Shown here: in pieces, positions 8,339 through 17,889 of the stretch
Layout of the letters: the number at the start of each line of letters is the position of its first letter
How positions within the stretch are numbered: the stretch's first letter is position 1
NCBI RefSeq assembly: GCF_018372215.1
Contig: NZ_JAHAJN010000001.1
Coordinates: forward strand, 186,001-250,000
DNA length: 64,000 nucleotides
DNA from: Negativicoccus succinicivorans
GTDB lineage: Bacteria; Bacillota; Negativicutes; Veillonellales; Negativicoccaceae
Reading direction: 5' to 3'
Made by a program: the position numbers and the translations under genes
Notes under the pieces: model-generated
Databases searched by the model: none
What the model saw: the letters and a program-made list of their open reading frames with translations, nothing else
What the model was told of the DNA's origin: nothing

Positions 8339-9121
8339 TTATTTCTGCGTACCAAACCATTTTTCATAAATTTTTTGATATTCACCATTATCCTTGAGTT
8401 TCTTGAGCGAAGCGTTGATTTTTTTCATCAATTCTTGATTGTCTTTGCTAACCGCAATACCGTAATCTTCCGCTTCCAAAACGTCCCCCATGATTTGAAA
8501 CGCTTTATCCGCATCTTTCTTCATGTAATCCTGTGCTACCGGTAAGTCGATCATAACCGCATCGGCACCGCCATTTTTCAACTGCAGAAATGCCTGATTG
8601 GCCCCATCAAAATTAATCACCTTGGCATTCGGAATTTCCGAGGCCAACATCGAACCGGTATTGCCGATTTGACAAGCAATGGTTTTACCTTCAAGATCCG
8701 CTTTACCTTGAATATCCTGGTTCGCTTTATTGGTGACAATCGCAACGCCGGATTTGTAGTACGGATCACTGAATAAAACGACATTTTTACGTTCATCTGT
8801 AATCGACATCGCTGAAATAATAACATCAATCTGCTTACTGTTCAACGCCGGAATCAACGCATCAAAGCCCATGCTCTTAAATTCGACTTTGTAACCGAGA
8901 TCCGCCGCAATCGCATGGATCAAATCCAAATCAAATCCGCTGTAATTGCCTTTCTCATCCGCGAATTCAAATGGCGGGAATGTCGTTTCCGCACCTACCC
9001 GTAATACCTTGTCTCCACCTGCTGCGCCACCCTTATCCGCATCGTTACCGCCGCAACCGGAGATCAACAACGCCAACGAGCAAATAACCAGCATTAACAA
9101 TTGTGTCCATTTTTTTGCCAT
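8339..9121 (-). CDS. Amino-acid ABC transporter substrate-binding lipoprotein
   Basis: 260 residues. A lipoprotein signal ends in the lipobox LISGC (Cys at about residue 23), followed by a short Gly/Asp linker. The mature part is a cluster 3 (SBP_bac_3) periplasmic binding fold: 'ETTFPPFEFADEKGNYSGFDLDL', 'MSITDERK', 'DAVMIDLPVA'. It captures a polar amino acid for the glnPQ permease. ATG 9121 was preferred over GTG 9130 because AGGGGAG sits 10 bases from it. Own promoter at 9154-9182 and own terminator. A paralogue lies directly upstream. Confidence 0.93.
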   Translation of the reverse strand: MAKKWTQLLMLVICSLALLISGCGGNDADKGGAAGGDKVLRVGAETTFPPFEFADEKGNYSGFDLDLIHAIAADLGYKVEFKSMGFDALIPALNSKQIDVIISAMSITDERKNVVLFSDPYYKSGVAIVTNKANQDIQGKADLEGKTIACQIGNTGSMLASEIPNAKVINFDGANQAFLQLKNGGADAVMIDLPVAQDYMKKDADKAFQIMGDVLEAEDYGIAVSKDNQELMKKINASLKKLKDNGEYQKIYEKWFGTQK

Positions 9122-9153
9122 TCCGTTCACACTCCCCTTCTTCTAATATATTT

Positions 9154-9182
9154 ATTTTACGTAATCGTTCTTAAAATTTCAA
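9154..9182 (-). promoter_or_regulatory. Promoter of the first binding-protein gene
   Basis: TTGAAA (9182-9177), 17 bases, TAAAAT (9159-9154) on the minus strand, in the 63-base gap between the two binding-protein genes. No terminator follows the upstream paralogue, so read-through is also possible. Confidence 0.6.
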
Positions 9183-9184
9183 GT

Positions 9185-9964
9185 TTACTTCTCCGGCATG
9201 ACCGGTGCGTCCTGGTTGAAATATTTTTGATACAGAGCATCCAAGGTACCGTCTTTTTTAAGTTCCTGCAGCGCTGCATTAATTTTATCTTTCACTTCTT
9301 TATTACCTTTTTTTACTGCGATACCGAAATATTCCGGCTCCTTGCTTTCAATCACGCTTAGTTTAGCTACACTGTCTTTTTTTGTTGTCAGATAGTATTG
9401 CAGCACCGGCAAATCAGCGATCACCGCATCTACGCCGCCTTTCGTAAGTTCAAGTAATGATTCGGAATTGTTATCAAACGTCCGTATTTCAAGATTGGAA
9501 ATTTCAGACGTTTTTTCCGCCGCCGTCGTCCCCAATTGCACCGCTACTTTCTTCCCGCTCAATTCGGAAAGATCCGCCACTGCTGTTCCGTCTTTCGTCA
9601 ATACACCCAAACCGGATTGATAATAAGGGAAGCTAAAGTCTACTTTTTCGGTACGGGCTTTAGTAATCGTCATCCCTGAAACCGCAGCATCAATTTGTTG
9701 CGTTCCCAAAGCAGGAATCAAACTGTCAAATGAAATATTTTTGTATTCTACCTGCATGCCCGCTTTTTTAGCGATTGCATTAAACAATTCAATATCAAAA
9801 CCGTTCAATTGATGCGAATCGTCAGTGTATTCAAACGGTACGAACGTTGCATTGGTTCCCACTTTCCATGTAGTGGACTGTGGCGCATCCGATTTTGTCC
9901 CACCGCAACCGGCCACTGCTAATACAGCTATACACAGAGCTATCCATTTCCACCATTGTTTCAT
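9185..9964 (-). CDS. Second amino-acid ABC substrate-binding lipoprotein (paralogue)
   Basis: 259 residues. The signal peptide ends in the lipobox VAGC followed by GG. The SBP_bac_3 fold is shown by 'NATFVPFEYTDDSHQLNGFDIELF', 'MTITKARTEKVDFS' and 'DAVIADLPVL'. It resembles the next gene in layout (same motif order and length) but is clearly diverged, so it may bind a different amino acid for the same GlnPQ membrane complex. ATG 9964 has GGAG 8 bases upstream; a GTG nine bases earlier is inside the SD region. Read from the promoter at 10061-10089. Confidence 0.92.
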   Translation of the reverse strand: MKQWWKWIALCIAVLAVAGCGGTKSDAPQSTTWKVGTNATFVPFEYTDDSHQLNGFDIELFNAIAKKAGMQVEYKNISFDSLIPALGTQQIDAAVSGMTITKARTEKVDFSFPYYQSGLGVLTKDGTAVADLSELSGKKVAVQLGTTAAEKTSEISNLEIRTFDNNSESLLELTKGGVDAVIADLPVLQYYLTTKKDSVAKLSVIESKEPEYFGIAVKKGNKEVKDKINAALQELKKDGTLDALYQKYFNQDAPVMPEK

Positions 9965-10060
9965 AACTCTCACTCCTTTATCGCCTTCGTTAAATAAAAT
10001 ATACTATTGGCTCTCCTGATCTCTAAAACGAAATTCACCACCCTTGAAATATTTTTTATA

Positions 10061-10089
10061 ATTATACATAGTTGTGTATTTTAAGTCAA
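10061..10089 (-). promoter_or_regulatory. Sigma-A promoter of the second binding-protein gene
   Basis: TTGACT (10089-10084), 17 bases, TATAAT (10066-10061) on the minus strand, the same hexamers and spacing as the glnPQ promoter. About 97 bases of leader separate it from the ATG. Confidence 0.82.
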
Positions 10090-10100
10090 GTTTTTTACAA

Positions 10101-10136
10101 AAGAAAAACACGGTGGGTACTCACCGTGTTTTTCTT
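10101..10136 (-). terminator. Terminator of gltX
   Basis: AAGAAAAACACGGTG, six-base loop, CACCGTGTTTTTCTT: a long stem with T5CT4 on the minus strand, 21 bases after the gltX stop. Confidence 0.88.
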
Positions 10137-10156
10137 TTCAGCCAGATAGCTTGCTA

Positions 10157-11605
10157 TCATTGCTTTTGCAAAAGTCGGGACATCGCTTCCGCTTTACCCA
10201 TACTGTGCACGAGTCCACCAATATCCGGACCATGCATTGCACCGATCAGAGCAATTCGCAACGGCATGTAAAGGTCTTTGCCTTTAATGCCGATTTCTTT
10301 TTGTACTTCTTTAATCGCAGCTTTGTAATATTCAGCCGTATCTTCCGGCGCATTTTCCAACTTCGCACGATACGCTTCCAAAACGGTCTTGCTGGTATCC
10401 TGCGCAAGTATCCCCTGCATTTCTTCTGTCAGTTCCGGCGCCGCTTCATACAAAGGACGCGCAAGTTCGATGATCTGTTCACCATAAGACAGATGTTTTC
10501 GATAAAGTTCACCGATCTCGGCAATCTTAGCGCGATCCTCCACGCCGGCATCTGCCGAAATAAATCCCGCTTTTTGCAATTGCGGCAACAATATATCCAC
10601 CAACTCATCCGTAGACAGGTTTTGCATATAATGGAAATTGATCCAGTTCAGCTTATCAATATCGAATACTGCCGGATTTTTCGAAACATGATCCATAGAA
10701 AATTGTTGAATCAATTCTTCCACCGAATAGATTTCTTTTTCCTCGGCACTCGACCAACCCAATAAGGCTAAGAAGTTGATGATCGCTTCCGGCAGGTAGC
10801 CCATATTTTTGTACTGCTCTACCGCCGTCGCACCGTGGCGTTTACTCATTTTCTTGTGATCCTTGCCGAGGATCAAAGAAATATGGCCAAACTTCGGCTC
10901 TTTAAACCCAAGTGCGCGATAAATCACCAGCTGACGCGGCGTATTGGACAAGTGCTCTTCAGCGCGAATAACATGCGTGATCTGCATACGAGCATCATCG
11001 ATCACGACACCATAGTTGTAAACCGGCATACCGTCAGATTTAACAATGATAAAGTCACCAACGCCGTTGGATTCAAAACTGACGTGACCACGTACTAAAT
11101 CCTCAAAAGCAAGTGTTTCATTTTGCGGGCAACGTAAACGAATCGTAGGTACGCGTCCTTCTTTTTTATACGTTTCTTCCTGTTCAGGGGTTAAATGGGC
11201 ACAATGACCATCGTAGATCGGCGTTTTACCTTCGTCAAGCTGCTTTTGCCGAGAAGCTTCCAGTTCCTCGGCGGTGCAGTAACAACGATATGCTTTACCC
11301 TCTTTTAACAGCTGTTCTGTATACCGGCGATAGATGTCCAAACGTTCACTTTGACGATATGGTTCTTCCGGACCGCCGACATCGACGCCTTCATCCCAGG
11401 TAATTCCTAACCAACGTAGTGCTGCTTTGATATTCTCTTCTGACTCCCGTGTCGAACGTTCTAAATCCGTATCCTCGATACGCAAAATAAGGCTTCCGTT
11501 GGTGTTCTTCGCCAATAACCAATTAAATAATGCCGAACGCGCTCCGCCAATATGAAACGGACCGGTCGGGCTGGGCGCAAAACGCACACGTACTGGTTCT
11601 GTCAT
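10157..11605 (-). CDS. gltX: Glutamyl-tRNA synthetase
   Basis: 482 residues, class I synthetase charging tRNA-Glu (in many Firmicutes also tRNA-Gln, before amidation). HIGH motif variant 'PSPTGPFHIGGARSALF' near the N-terminus and KMSKS loop 'KKMSKRHGATAVEQ' at about residue 250. The C-terminal helical anticodon-binding domain is complete. The ATG directly follows the ispDF stop codon with no base between, so translation is probably coupled. Last gene of the yacL-ispDF-gltX unit. Confidence 0.97.
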   Translation of the reverse strand: MTEPVRVRFAPSPTGPFHIGGARSALFNWLLAKNTNGSLILRIEDTDLERSTRESEENIKAALRWLGITWDEGVDVGGPEEPYRQSERLDIYRRYTEQLLKEGKAYRCYCTAEELEASRQKQLDEGKTPIYDGHCAHLTPEQEETYKKEGRVPTIRLRCPQNETLAFEDLVRGHVSFESNGVGDFIIVKSDGMPVYNYGVVIDDARMQITHVIRAEEHLSNTPRQLVIYRALGFKEPKFGHISLILGKDHKKMSKRHGATAVEQYKNMGYLPEAIINFLALLGWSSAEEKEIYSVEELIQQFSMDHVSKNPAVFDIDKLNWINFHYMQNLSTDELVDILLPQLQKAGFISADAGVEDRAKIAEIGELYRKHLSYGEQIIELARPLYEAAPELTEEMQGILAQDTSKTVLEAYRAKLENAPEDTAEYYKAAIKEVQKEIGIKGKDLYMPLRIALIGAMHGPDIGGLVHSMGKAEAMSRLLQKQ

Positions 11606-12772
11606 TTACTGTCTCATCCTTTCTATAATAGTGGCACTGGCCATTGCCGCTATTCCCTTCTGCTCGCCGATCGGTCCCAATTTTTCATGGGTTGTCGCGT
11701 GCACGGCAATGCGTGTATCAGGTAAACATAATAATTGAGCAAGTGTTGCGATACAATCGGAAATATATTTCTGTAATTTGGGTGCTTGCGCAATGATAGT
11801 AATCGTTACATTTTGCAGGAGAAATCCGTCCGCAAGCAGTTCCTGCACAACTCTCCGCAACAGTATACCACTCCGGACTCCACGATACTGTTCATCGGTA
11901 TCGGAGAAATACGTCCCTATATCCGGCTTACCCGCTGCCGCTAACAGCGCATCCGTCAATGCATGCAAAGCACAGTCGGCATCCGAATGGCCTTCCAACG
12001 CAAACGGCGCCGGAATGGTCACACCGCAAAGTGTTACTGCATTCCCCGGTTTAGTGCGATGAATATCATACCCGCTACCGATGCGAACAATCCCCGATTG
12101 CGCAACGAACTCTTGAAACGAAAGATAATCTTTCCACGTCGTAATTTTTTTATTTGGCGATTGTGCTACCACCAATACAGGATTTTCTCCCATCAACTCC
12201 AACAAACTCGCATCATCCGTCGCTTTTTGAAGGACGGATTGTTCTTGCCGATACATCCTATAAAGCGTTTCACGCCGAAATCCTTGCGGTGTGAGTGCCA
12301 AATAAATATCGTCTCTCGGGATCGTCGTAATGCGGCGTGTTTGCGAATCCTTGTGCTTAACAGTGTCTTGTACCGATTGCACCAACAGTGCTCCATTGGC
12401 ACTACTGAGAGCCGCTGCTACCGCATCAATATCTTCCGGTGTGACATAAGGACGTGCACCGTCATGGATTAAAATAAATTCCGCCGACGGATCGACGGCT
12501 TCCAGAGCCGCCTGCACCGATTCCTGCCGTGTATCCCGCCCGGTAACCAGGGTTACGGAAACATCCGGTAATAAATCATTCACCAGGTTTTGAACGATAT
12601 CTTCTTCACCCGCATGTACTGCAATAACAATTTCATCACAGCATTGGGCGTTGCTGACAGCCAAAAGCGTATACGCCAAAAGAGGGCGACCGCCTACCGG
12701 CAACAGTAGTTTGTTGCAATCGGCACCAACGCGTCGACCGCTCCCCGCGGCCACTACGATAATACTTGTCAT
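11606..12772 (-). CDS. ispDF: Bifunctional IspD-IspF (MEP cytidylyltransferase / MECDP synthase)
   Basis: 388 residues in two fused enzymes of the MEP isoprenoid pathway. Residues 1 to about 225 are IspD: nucleotide-binding loop 'AAGSGRRVGADCNK', 'HDGARPYV', 'TPQGFRRE'. The rest is IspF: 'RIGSGYDIHR' and 'LEGHSDADCALHALTDALL', with the zinc-binding Asp/His. IspD makes CDP-ME from MEP and CTP; IspF cyclizes CDP-ME 2-phosphate. The intervening kinase IspE is not encoded in this window. Overlaps the upstream PIN/TRAM gene by 4 bases; its SD (GGAGG) is in that gene's last codons. dxr and ispG lie about 20 kb away. Confidence 0.96.
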   Translation of the reverse strand: MTSIIVVAAGSGRRVGADCNKLLLPVGGRPLLAYTLLAVSNAQCCDEIVIAVHAGEEDIVQNLVNDLLPDVSVTLVTGRDTRQESVQAALEAVDPSAEFILIHDGARPYVTPEDIDAVAAALSSANGALLVQSVQDTVKHKDSQTRRITTIPRDDIYLALTPQGFRRETLYRMYRQEQSVLQKATDDASLLELMGENPVLVVAQSPNKKITTWKDYLSFQEFVAQSGIVRIGSGYDIHRTKPGNAVTLCGVTIPAPFALEGHSDADCALHALTDALLAAAGKPDIGTYFSDTDEQYRGVRSGILLRRVVQELLADGFLLQNVTITIIAQAPKLQKYISDCIATLAQLLCLPDTRIAVHATTHEKLGPIGEQKGIAAMASATIIERMRQ

Positions 12773-13890
12773 GATCCTCCTTGCTGCGCTTCATATCGAG
12801 CAAAAATCATTTTCCCTGCTGAAGTTTGCAATACCGAGGTAACTATCACAAAAACATTATTGCCGATTTGCGATTTGCCATTTTCGATAACAATCATCGT
12901 GCCGTCATCCAAATAGGCCACCCCTTGACCCTCTTCTTTGCCCTGCTTGACGATTTGCACAAGAAGTTGCTCTCCGGGAATGACGACGGGTTTGACAGCG
13001 TTCGCCAGGTCGTTAATGTTTAAAACGTGAACGCCTTGCAATTCCGCTACTTTATTTAAATTGTAATCATTTGTTATCACGGTTGCCCTATGCGCCAAGC
13101 CGAGTTGAATTAATTTTGCGTCCACTTCCGTTTGTTCATCAAAGTCCTCCGTCACAATTTTGACTTCAATAATTTTGCGCTTTTGCATCTCGTTTAAAAT
13201 ATCGAGTCCGCGGCGACCGCGATTACGCTTTAGGACATCTGAGGAATCGGCAATATATTGCAATTCTTCTAATACGAAGACAGGTACAATCAACGGTCCT
13301 TCCAAAAATCCTGTCTTTGCGATATCGGCAATACGTCCATCAATAATCACGCTGGTGTCCAAAATCTTGCCGTAAGGACCGGAATTTGCTTCTTTCGGTT
13401 CTTTATCCCGCCCCTGACGCCAATTGGCAATAATAGCGCTAAGCTGATTTTTTTGTCCGATTGCTAAATAAATTCCCATGTATCCCAAAACAATGCTCAG
13501 CACAATCGGAATATACGGTCCTATCAGCGGTAAATTGTTAAATGCTAAGCCAAGCAAATTCGCAATAATAAGACCGAGAAAAAGTCCGAGAATCCCCAAA
13601 ACCAAGTCAAGCAAGGAAATCCCGGTAATCGTACGTTCGCCCCAAGCGGTAAACGCGCGCAATTTTCGGAACAAATACGGAGCGGCTACATTACCGACAA
13701 CGTATCCTAGAAGTGCCCCCAAAAGGATGGTGCACAACCAAAGCAATGTGACGCCGAAAACTCCCCACTGCCAAAATGCCATCCCGAAGAATGCCGAATC
13801 CGCTAAATACGGGTGAAGTTGATTGGCAAGTACTACGCCAAGAATAATAAAAAGTCCAATAAACAAAAAGCGCAGTAGCTTTTCGATCAT
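12769..13890 (-). CDS. Membrane PIN/TRAM domain protein (YacL-like)
   Basis: 373 residues. About four N-terminal membrane segments (residues 1-150) are followed by a PIN nuclease-like domain ('DTSVIIDGRIADIAKTGF', with later acidic residues 'EVDAKLI' and 'TNDYNLNKVAE'). A C-terminal TRAM domain ('GKEEGQGVAYLDDGTMIVIENG') may bind RNA. YacL orthologues sit next to ispD in many Firmicutes, as here. A ribonuclease role is inferred from the PIN fold and not shown. ATG 13890 has AAGGTGG 7 bases upstream. Confidence 0.9.
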   Translation of the reverse strand: MIEKLLRFLFIGLFIILGVVLANQLHPYLADSAFFGMAFWQWGVFGVTLLWLCTILLGALLGYVVGNVAAPYLFRKLRAFTAWGERTITGISLLDLVLGILGLFLGLIIANLLGLAFNNLPLIGPYIPIVLSIVLGYMGIYLAIGQKNQLSAIIANWRQGRDKEPKEANSGPYGKILDTSVIIDGRIADIAKTGFLEGPLIVPVFVLEELQYIADSSDVLKRNRGRRGLDILNEMQKRKIIEVKIVTEDFDEQTEVDAKLIQLGLAHRATVITNDYNLNKVAELQGVHVLNINDLANAVKPVVIPGEQLLVQIVKQGKEEGQGVAYLDDGTMIVIENGKSQIGNNVFVIVTSVLQTSAGKMIFARYEAQQGGS

Positions 13891-13917
13891 AGTTTCACCA
13901 CCTTCCGCATAAATATT

Positions 13918-13946
13918 ATCATAGCACAGCGATATTATGACTACAA
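13918..13946 (-). promoter_or_regulatory. Probable promoter of yacL-ispDF-gltX
   Basis: TTGTAG (13946-13941), 17 bases, TATGAT (13923-13918) with an extended -10 TG one base upstream, on the minus strand. It lies in the 63-base gap after radA. Confidence 0.5.
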
Positions 13947-13953
13947 ATCAAGA

Positions 13954-15312
13954 TTATTTTAAAATACTCTGCCGTAATTCTCGTAAATGCTTTAACGGAA
14001 CTAATTGTAAATGATCCGGGGTTTCTTTTAATGCCGTATAATTTGCTGCCGGCAGATAAACTGTTTTAAAACCCATTTTAGAAAGTTCCTGCAAGCGCTT
14101 TTCGATTTGCGGCACCCGCCTGACATCCCCGGTTAAACCAACCTCACCAATCGCCGCTGTTTGCGGGGAAACCGGGCTACTGTACAACACGGAGAAAATC
14201 GCCAATGCCACGGCCAAATCAATTGCCGGCTCGGTAATACGCAAACCACCTGCGACATTGACATACACATCCTGCTCAGCCACGCCGACTCCCGCGTGTT
14301 TCGCAAGAACGGCCAACAGCACCGTTAATCGGTTTTGATCATATCCTACAGCCGTACGTTTTGCATATCCAAACGCAGTAGGATTGGTCAATGCCTGTAC
14401 CTCGGCGAGCAGCGGACGGATCCCTTCCAAGCCGGCAAATACCACCGTGCCGATTTGCGCTTCACTACGATCGGCGAGCAACATGCGTGACAAATCGCTG
14501 ACCGCGGCAAGGCCGTCTGTTTGCATACTGAACACACCGCTTTCCGCGGTATCTCCGAAACGGTTTTTGGCAGCACGTAAAACACGCAACGGATGCCCTG
14601 CTTCTCCTTCCAAATACAAGACCGTATCGACCATATGCTCCAAAAGGCGCGGTCCGGCAATATTCCCCTCCTTGGTGACATGACCGATAATAATAACCGC
14701 CGTACCGGTCTCTTTTGCGAAATGCAACAGTGCCTGCGTACATTCTTTGACTTGGCTGACACTGCCCACTATGCCGTCAGCATCCGACATCTGCATTGTT
14801 TGAATGGAATCAATAACAAGAACATCGGTCTCCAGCCGTTTTGCTTCGGCCAGTACCTGTTCCAAATCAGTCATGGAAAGAAGGTAGCAATTGTCCGTGG
14901 GTATACCCAAACGCTGTGCCCGCAGTAACACTTGGGACGCAGACTCTTCACCACTGGCGTATAAAACGGAGTGACTTTCCGCAAGAACAGCGGCTACTTG
15001 CAAAATCAGTGTGGATTTACCGACGCCCGGATCTCCGCCGAGTAGGATCAGGCTTCCCGGGACAATGCCGCCCCCTAACGTCCTGTCCCATTCACGATCA
15101 CCGATCGGCCAACGTCGAGTCGCATCGGCATTAACTTCACTGAACCGCAATGCACGCGTGTCCGAGGTCGCCTTCACAGTATGCGAAGTTTTCGCACTCA
15201 CTACGCGCTCCTCAAGCGTATTCCACGCACCGCATTGCATGCATTGACCGCTCCAACGCAACGTTTGCGCGCCGCATTCCGTGCAATAAAATACAGTTTT
15301 ATTTTTCGCCAT
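13954..15312 (-). CDS. radA: DNA repair protein RadA (Sms)
   Basis: 452 residues. N-terminal C4 zinc finger (CTECG ... CMQCG), RecA-like ATPase with Walker A 'GGDPGVGKSTLILQ', the RadA-specific KNRFG motif ('AAKNRFGDT', about residue 250), and a C-terminal Lon-protease-like domain ('GGLRITEPAIDLAVALAI') lacking an evident catalytic Ser-Lys pair. RadA is a helicase that extends recombination intermediates during repair and transformation. ATG 15312 is preceded by GAGGA. In many Firmicutes it follows clpC, as here. It seems to have its own weak promoter after the clpC terminator. Confidence 0.96.
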   Translation of the reverse strand: MAKNKTVFYCTECGAQTLRWSGQCMQCGAWNTLEERVVSAKTSHTVKATSDTRALRFSEVNADATRRWPIGDREWDRTLGGGIVPGSLILLGGDPGVGKSTLILQVAAVLAESHSVLYASGEESASQVLLRAQRLGIPTDNCYLLSMTDLEQVLAEAKRLETDVLVIDSIQTMQMSDADGIVGSVSQVKECTQALLHFAKETGTAVIIIGHVTKEGNIAGPRLLEHMVDTVLYLEGEAGHPLRVLRAAKNRFGDTAESGVFSMQTDGLAAVSDLSRMLLADRSEAQIGTVVFAGLEGIRPLLAEVQALTNPTAFGYAKRTAVGYDQNRLTVLLAVLAKHAGVGVAEQDVYVNVAGGLRITEPAIDLAVALAIFSVLYSSPVSPQTAAIGEVGLTGDVRRVPQIEKRLQELSKMGFKTVYLPAANYTALKETPDHLQLVPLKHLRELRQSILK

Positions 15313-15340
15313 TACATTCCTCTTTTCTTCCCTTTAGTCT

Positions 15341-15370
15341 AGCATAGCCGACGTGTGGTTGAAATAGCAA
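15341..15370 (-). promoter_or_regulatory. Possible promoter of radA
   Basis: TTGCTA (15370-15365), 18 bases, TATGCT (15346-15341) on the minus strand, directly after the clpC terminator stem. Confidence 0.45.
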
Positions 15371-15397
15371 AAGCCGGTAGAAAATCTACCGGCTTTT
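15369..15397 (-). terminator. Terminator of the ctsR-clpC operon
   Basis: AAAAGCCGGTAGA / TCTACCGGCTTTT stem beginning 2 bases after the clpC stop codon, with a T4 run on the minus strand. Confidence 0.85.
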
Positions 15398-15399
15398 CA

Positions 15400-17883
15400 T
15401 TATTCTTCTGCACTCTCGGAATGTCTATCCGACGTTTCCGCATCCGAGCTGTTTTTCATTACTGGTTTCGATGTAAATCGCAATGTATCATCATCATTTT
15501 TATCTGCTACAACGGTACCGCCCAGCTTCAAATTCCCGGCTAAAATCTGTTCGGCAATCGGATCTTCGATGAATTTCCGAATAGCTCGCTTCAGCGGTCG
15601 TGCTCCATATTGAGTATCGCTGCCTTTTGTAATCAGAAAATCCTTGGCCGCCGGCGTTACTTCGACCGTCATTTTCTGTTCGCTCAGGCGACGGTTCATC
15701 TTTGTCAACATAATATCGATGATATGTTCCAAGTCCTTTTTTTCCAGCGGGTGGAAAATAATGATATCATCAATTCGATTTAAAAATTCCGGACGGAAAA
15801 AGCGTTTTACTTCGTCCATGATTTCTTTACGTGACGTTTTGGCAATTCGTTCGCTTGAGGTATCGTTATTTTTTCCTACCAAAAAGCCCATTTCCGCAGA
15901 ATCATTCTGTAAGTGCCGTGAACCCAAATTACTGGTCATAATAATTACGGTATTACGAAAATCGACAGTACGTCCCTGACTGTCCGTCAGCCGCCCGTCG
16001 TCCAATACCTGTAAAAGGATGTTGAAGAAATCGGCGTGCGCTTTTTCCACTTCGTCCAGCAAAATAACACTATACGGACGACGACGTACCGCATCTGTCA
16101 GCTGACCACCTTCTTCATAACCGACGTAACCGGGAGGTGCCCCGACAAGACGGGAAACAGTATGTTTTTCCATATACTCGGACATATCCAAACGAATCAA
16201 GGAATTCTCGTCCCCGAACAGATTTTCTGCCAATGTGCGTGCCAGTTCGGTTTTACCGACACCGGTCGGTCCGAGGAACAGGAAGGAACCGATCGGCCGT
16301 TTCGGATCTTTCAAGCCGGCGCGGGCACGACGAATAGCTTTCGCAACCGCCTGTACAGCATCCTCCTGACCTACAACACGCGCATGTAAATCTTCTTCCA
16401 AATGCAGCAATCGTTCGGTTTCTTCCTGCTGCATTTGTTTTAACGGAATACCGGTCCAGCTTGCGACGACTTCTTCAATATCCGACTTGTTGACGACCAA
16501 ATTATCGGCATCCCCTTTATTCCAGCCGGATTTAATTTTATTCAACTCATCCTGCAACTCGTGTTCGCGATCGCGCAATTGAGCGGCACGTTCATATTCC
16601 TGCGAAGTTACTGCTTCTTCCTTTTCTTTCAATACCTTATTAAGCTCTTCTTCTTTCGATTTAATGTCGGGAGGTGTAGCCGCGGCCGCAATGCGTACTT
16701 TGGCCGCTGCTTCATCCATTACGTCGATGGCCTTATCCGGTAAGAAGCGATCCGCGATATAGCGAGACGAAAGTTGGACTGCGGCATGAATCGCTTCATC
16801 TGTAATTTTAGCTTTATGGAACCCTTCATAGCGATCCCGTAATCCTAATAAAATCTGTTCCGCATCTTCTTCAGTCGGTTCACCGACTAAAACCGGCTGG
16901 AAACGACGTTCCAAAGCAGCGTCTTTTTCGATATGTTTTTTATACTCGTCCAACGTAGTCGCACCGATACATTGCAATTCTCCGCGCGCTAAAGCCGGCT
17001 TCATAATATTGGCCGCATCCATAGCACCTTCCGTCTTACCCGCACCGATTAAGGTATGTAATTCATCAATAAATAAAATCCACTCTTCATGTTTACGTAC
17101 TTCGTCAATAATTTTTTTCAAGCGTTCTTCAAACTCCCCACGGTATTTAGTACCCGCGACCGCCGATGACATGTTCAGCGAAATAATTTTACGATTTCTC
17201 AAAATTTCGGGCACATTGCCTGACACAATGCGTTGCGCAAGGCCTTCCGCAATTGCTGTTTTACCTACTCCCGGCTCACCGATCAGCACCGGATTGTTTT
17301 TTGTGCGACGGCTCAAAATTTGAATCACTCGCTCAATTTCTTTTTCACGACCGATGACGGGATCGATTTTGCCTTCTTCCGCCATTTTATTTAAATCGCG
17401 TGCATACTCACCCAAGTCACCCAAATCCGAATTGGTGTCGCCGGCTTCCTGATCCGTTTCCGTGCCGAGATATTTCTGAAATGCTTGGGTCAGCTCTCGA
17501 CCGCCAATACCAAGTTCCTGCAACATCCGTACCGCGATACCGCCACTGTCACGCAGAATACCCAAAAGTAAATGCTCAGTACCGATATAATTTTGTCCTA
17601 AACGAGCTGCTTCCCCAACTGCACTTTGCAAGACACGTTTAGTGCGCGGACTCATGCCGATATCTGAAGACGGATTTGCCGAACGATTCCCAAGCAACAT
17701 GGAACGACCTTTTTCAAGCGTAAAGCCGACTTCATTTAACACTTTACCGCCGATGCTTTTCGGCTGTGAGGCTATCCCCAATAGGATGTGTTCCGTACCG
17801 ACGACATCTGACCCCGCTTCCATCGCGGTTTCTTGCGCATAGGTCAGTGCTGCTTTTGCGCTCTCCGTTAATTTATTGTTCAT
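15400..17883 (-). CDS. clpC: ATP-dependent Clp protease ATPase subunit ClpC
   Basis: 827 residues, Hsp100/ClpC. Double Clp-N domain (residues 1-150), first AAA+ module with Walker A 'GEPGVGKTAIAEGLA', a middle region with a UVR-like coiled coil ('LKEKEEAVTSQEYERAAQLR'), and a second AAA+ module with Walker A 'GPTGVGKTELARTLAE'. ClpC unfolds substrates, in Firmicutes often arginine-phosphorylated by McsB, and feeds them to ClpP. ATG 17883 has GGAG 9 bases upstream. Last gene of the ctsR operon; clpP is not in the window. Confidence 0.97.
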   Translation of the reverse strand: MNNKLTESAKAALTYAQETAMEAGSDVVGTEHILLGIASQPKSIGGKVLNEVGFTLEKGRSMLLGNRSANPSSDIGMSPRTKRVLQSAVGEAARLGQNYIGTEHLLLGILRDSGGIAVRMLQELGIGGRELTQAFQKYLGTETDQEAGDTNSDLGDLGEYARDLNKMAEEGKIDPVIGREKEIERVIQILSRRTKNNPVLIGEPGVGKTAIAEGLAQRIVSGNVPEILRNRKIISLNMSSAVAGTKYRGEFEERLKKIIDEVRKHEEWILFIDELHTLIGAGKTEGAMDAANIMKPALARGELQCIGATTLDEYKKHIEKDAALERRFQPVLVGEPTEEDAEQILLGLRDRYEGFHKAKITDEAIHAAVQLSSRYIADRFLPDKAIDVMDEAAAKVRIAAAATPPDIKSKEEELNKVLKEKEEAVTSQEYERAAQLRDREHELQDELNKIKSGWNKGDADNLVVNKSDIEEVVASWTGIPLKQMQQEETERLLHLEEDLHARVVGQEDAVQAVAKAIRRARAGLKDPKRPIGSFLFLGPTGVGKTELARTLAENLFGDENSLIRLDMSEYMEKHTVSRLVGAPPGYVGYEEGGQLTDAVRRRPYSVILLDEVEKAHADFFNILLQVLDDGRLTDSQGRTVDFRNTVIIMTSNLGSRHLQNDSAEMGFLVGKNNDTSSERIAKTSRKEIMDEVKRFFRPEFLNRIDDIIIFHPLEKKDLEHIIDIMLTKMNRRLSEQKMTVEVTPAAKDFLITKGSDTQYGARPLKRAIRKFIEDPIAEQILAGNLKLGGTVVADKNDDDTLRFTSKPVMKNSSDAETSDRHSESAEE

Positions 17884-17889
17884 AGATTT

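Noticed and set aside
10151..10765. 204-codon plus-strand frame opposite gltX
   Set aside because: Its Phe/Arg-rich composition is typical of an antisense shadow; GltX motifs on the minus strand are complete.
11963..12472. 169-codon plus-strand frame opposite ispDF
   Set aside because: Antisense of a complete IspD-IspF, with no SD or domain.
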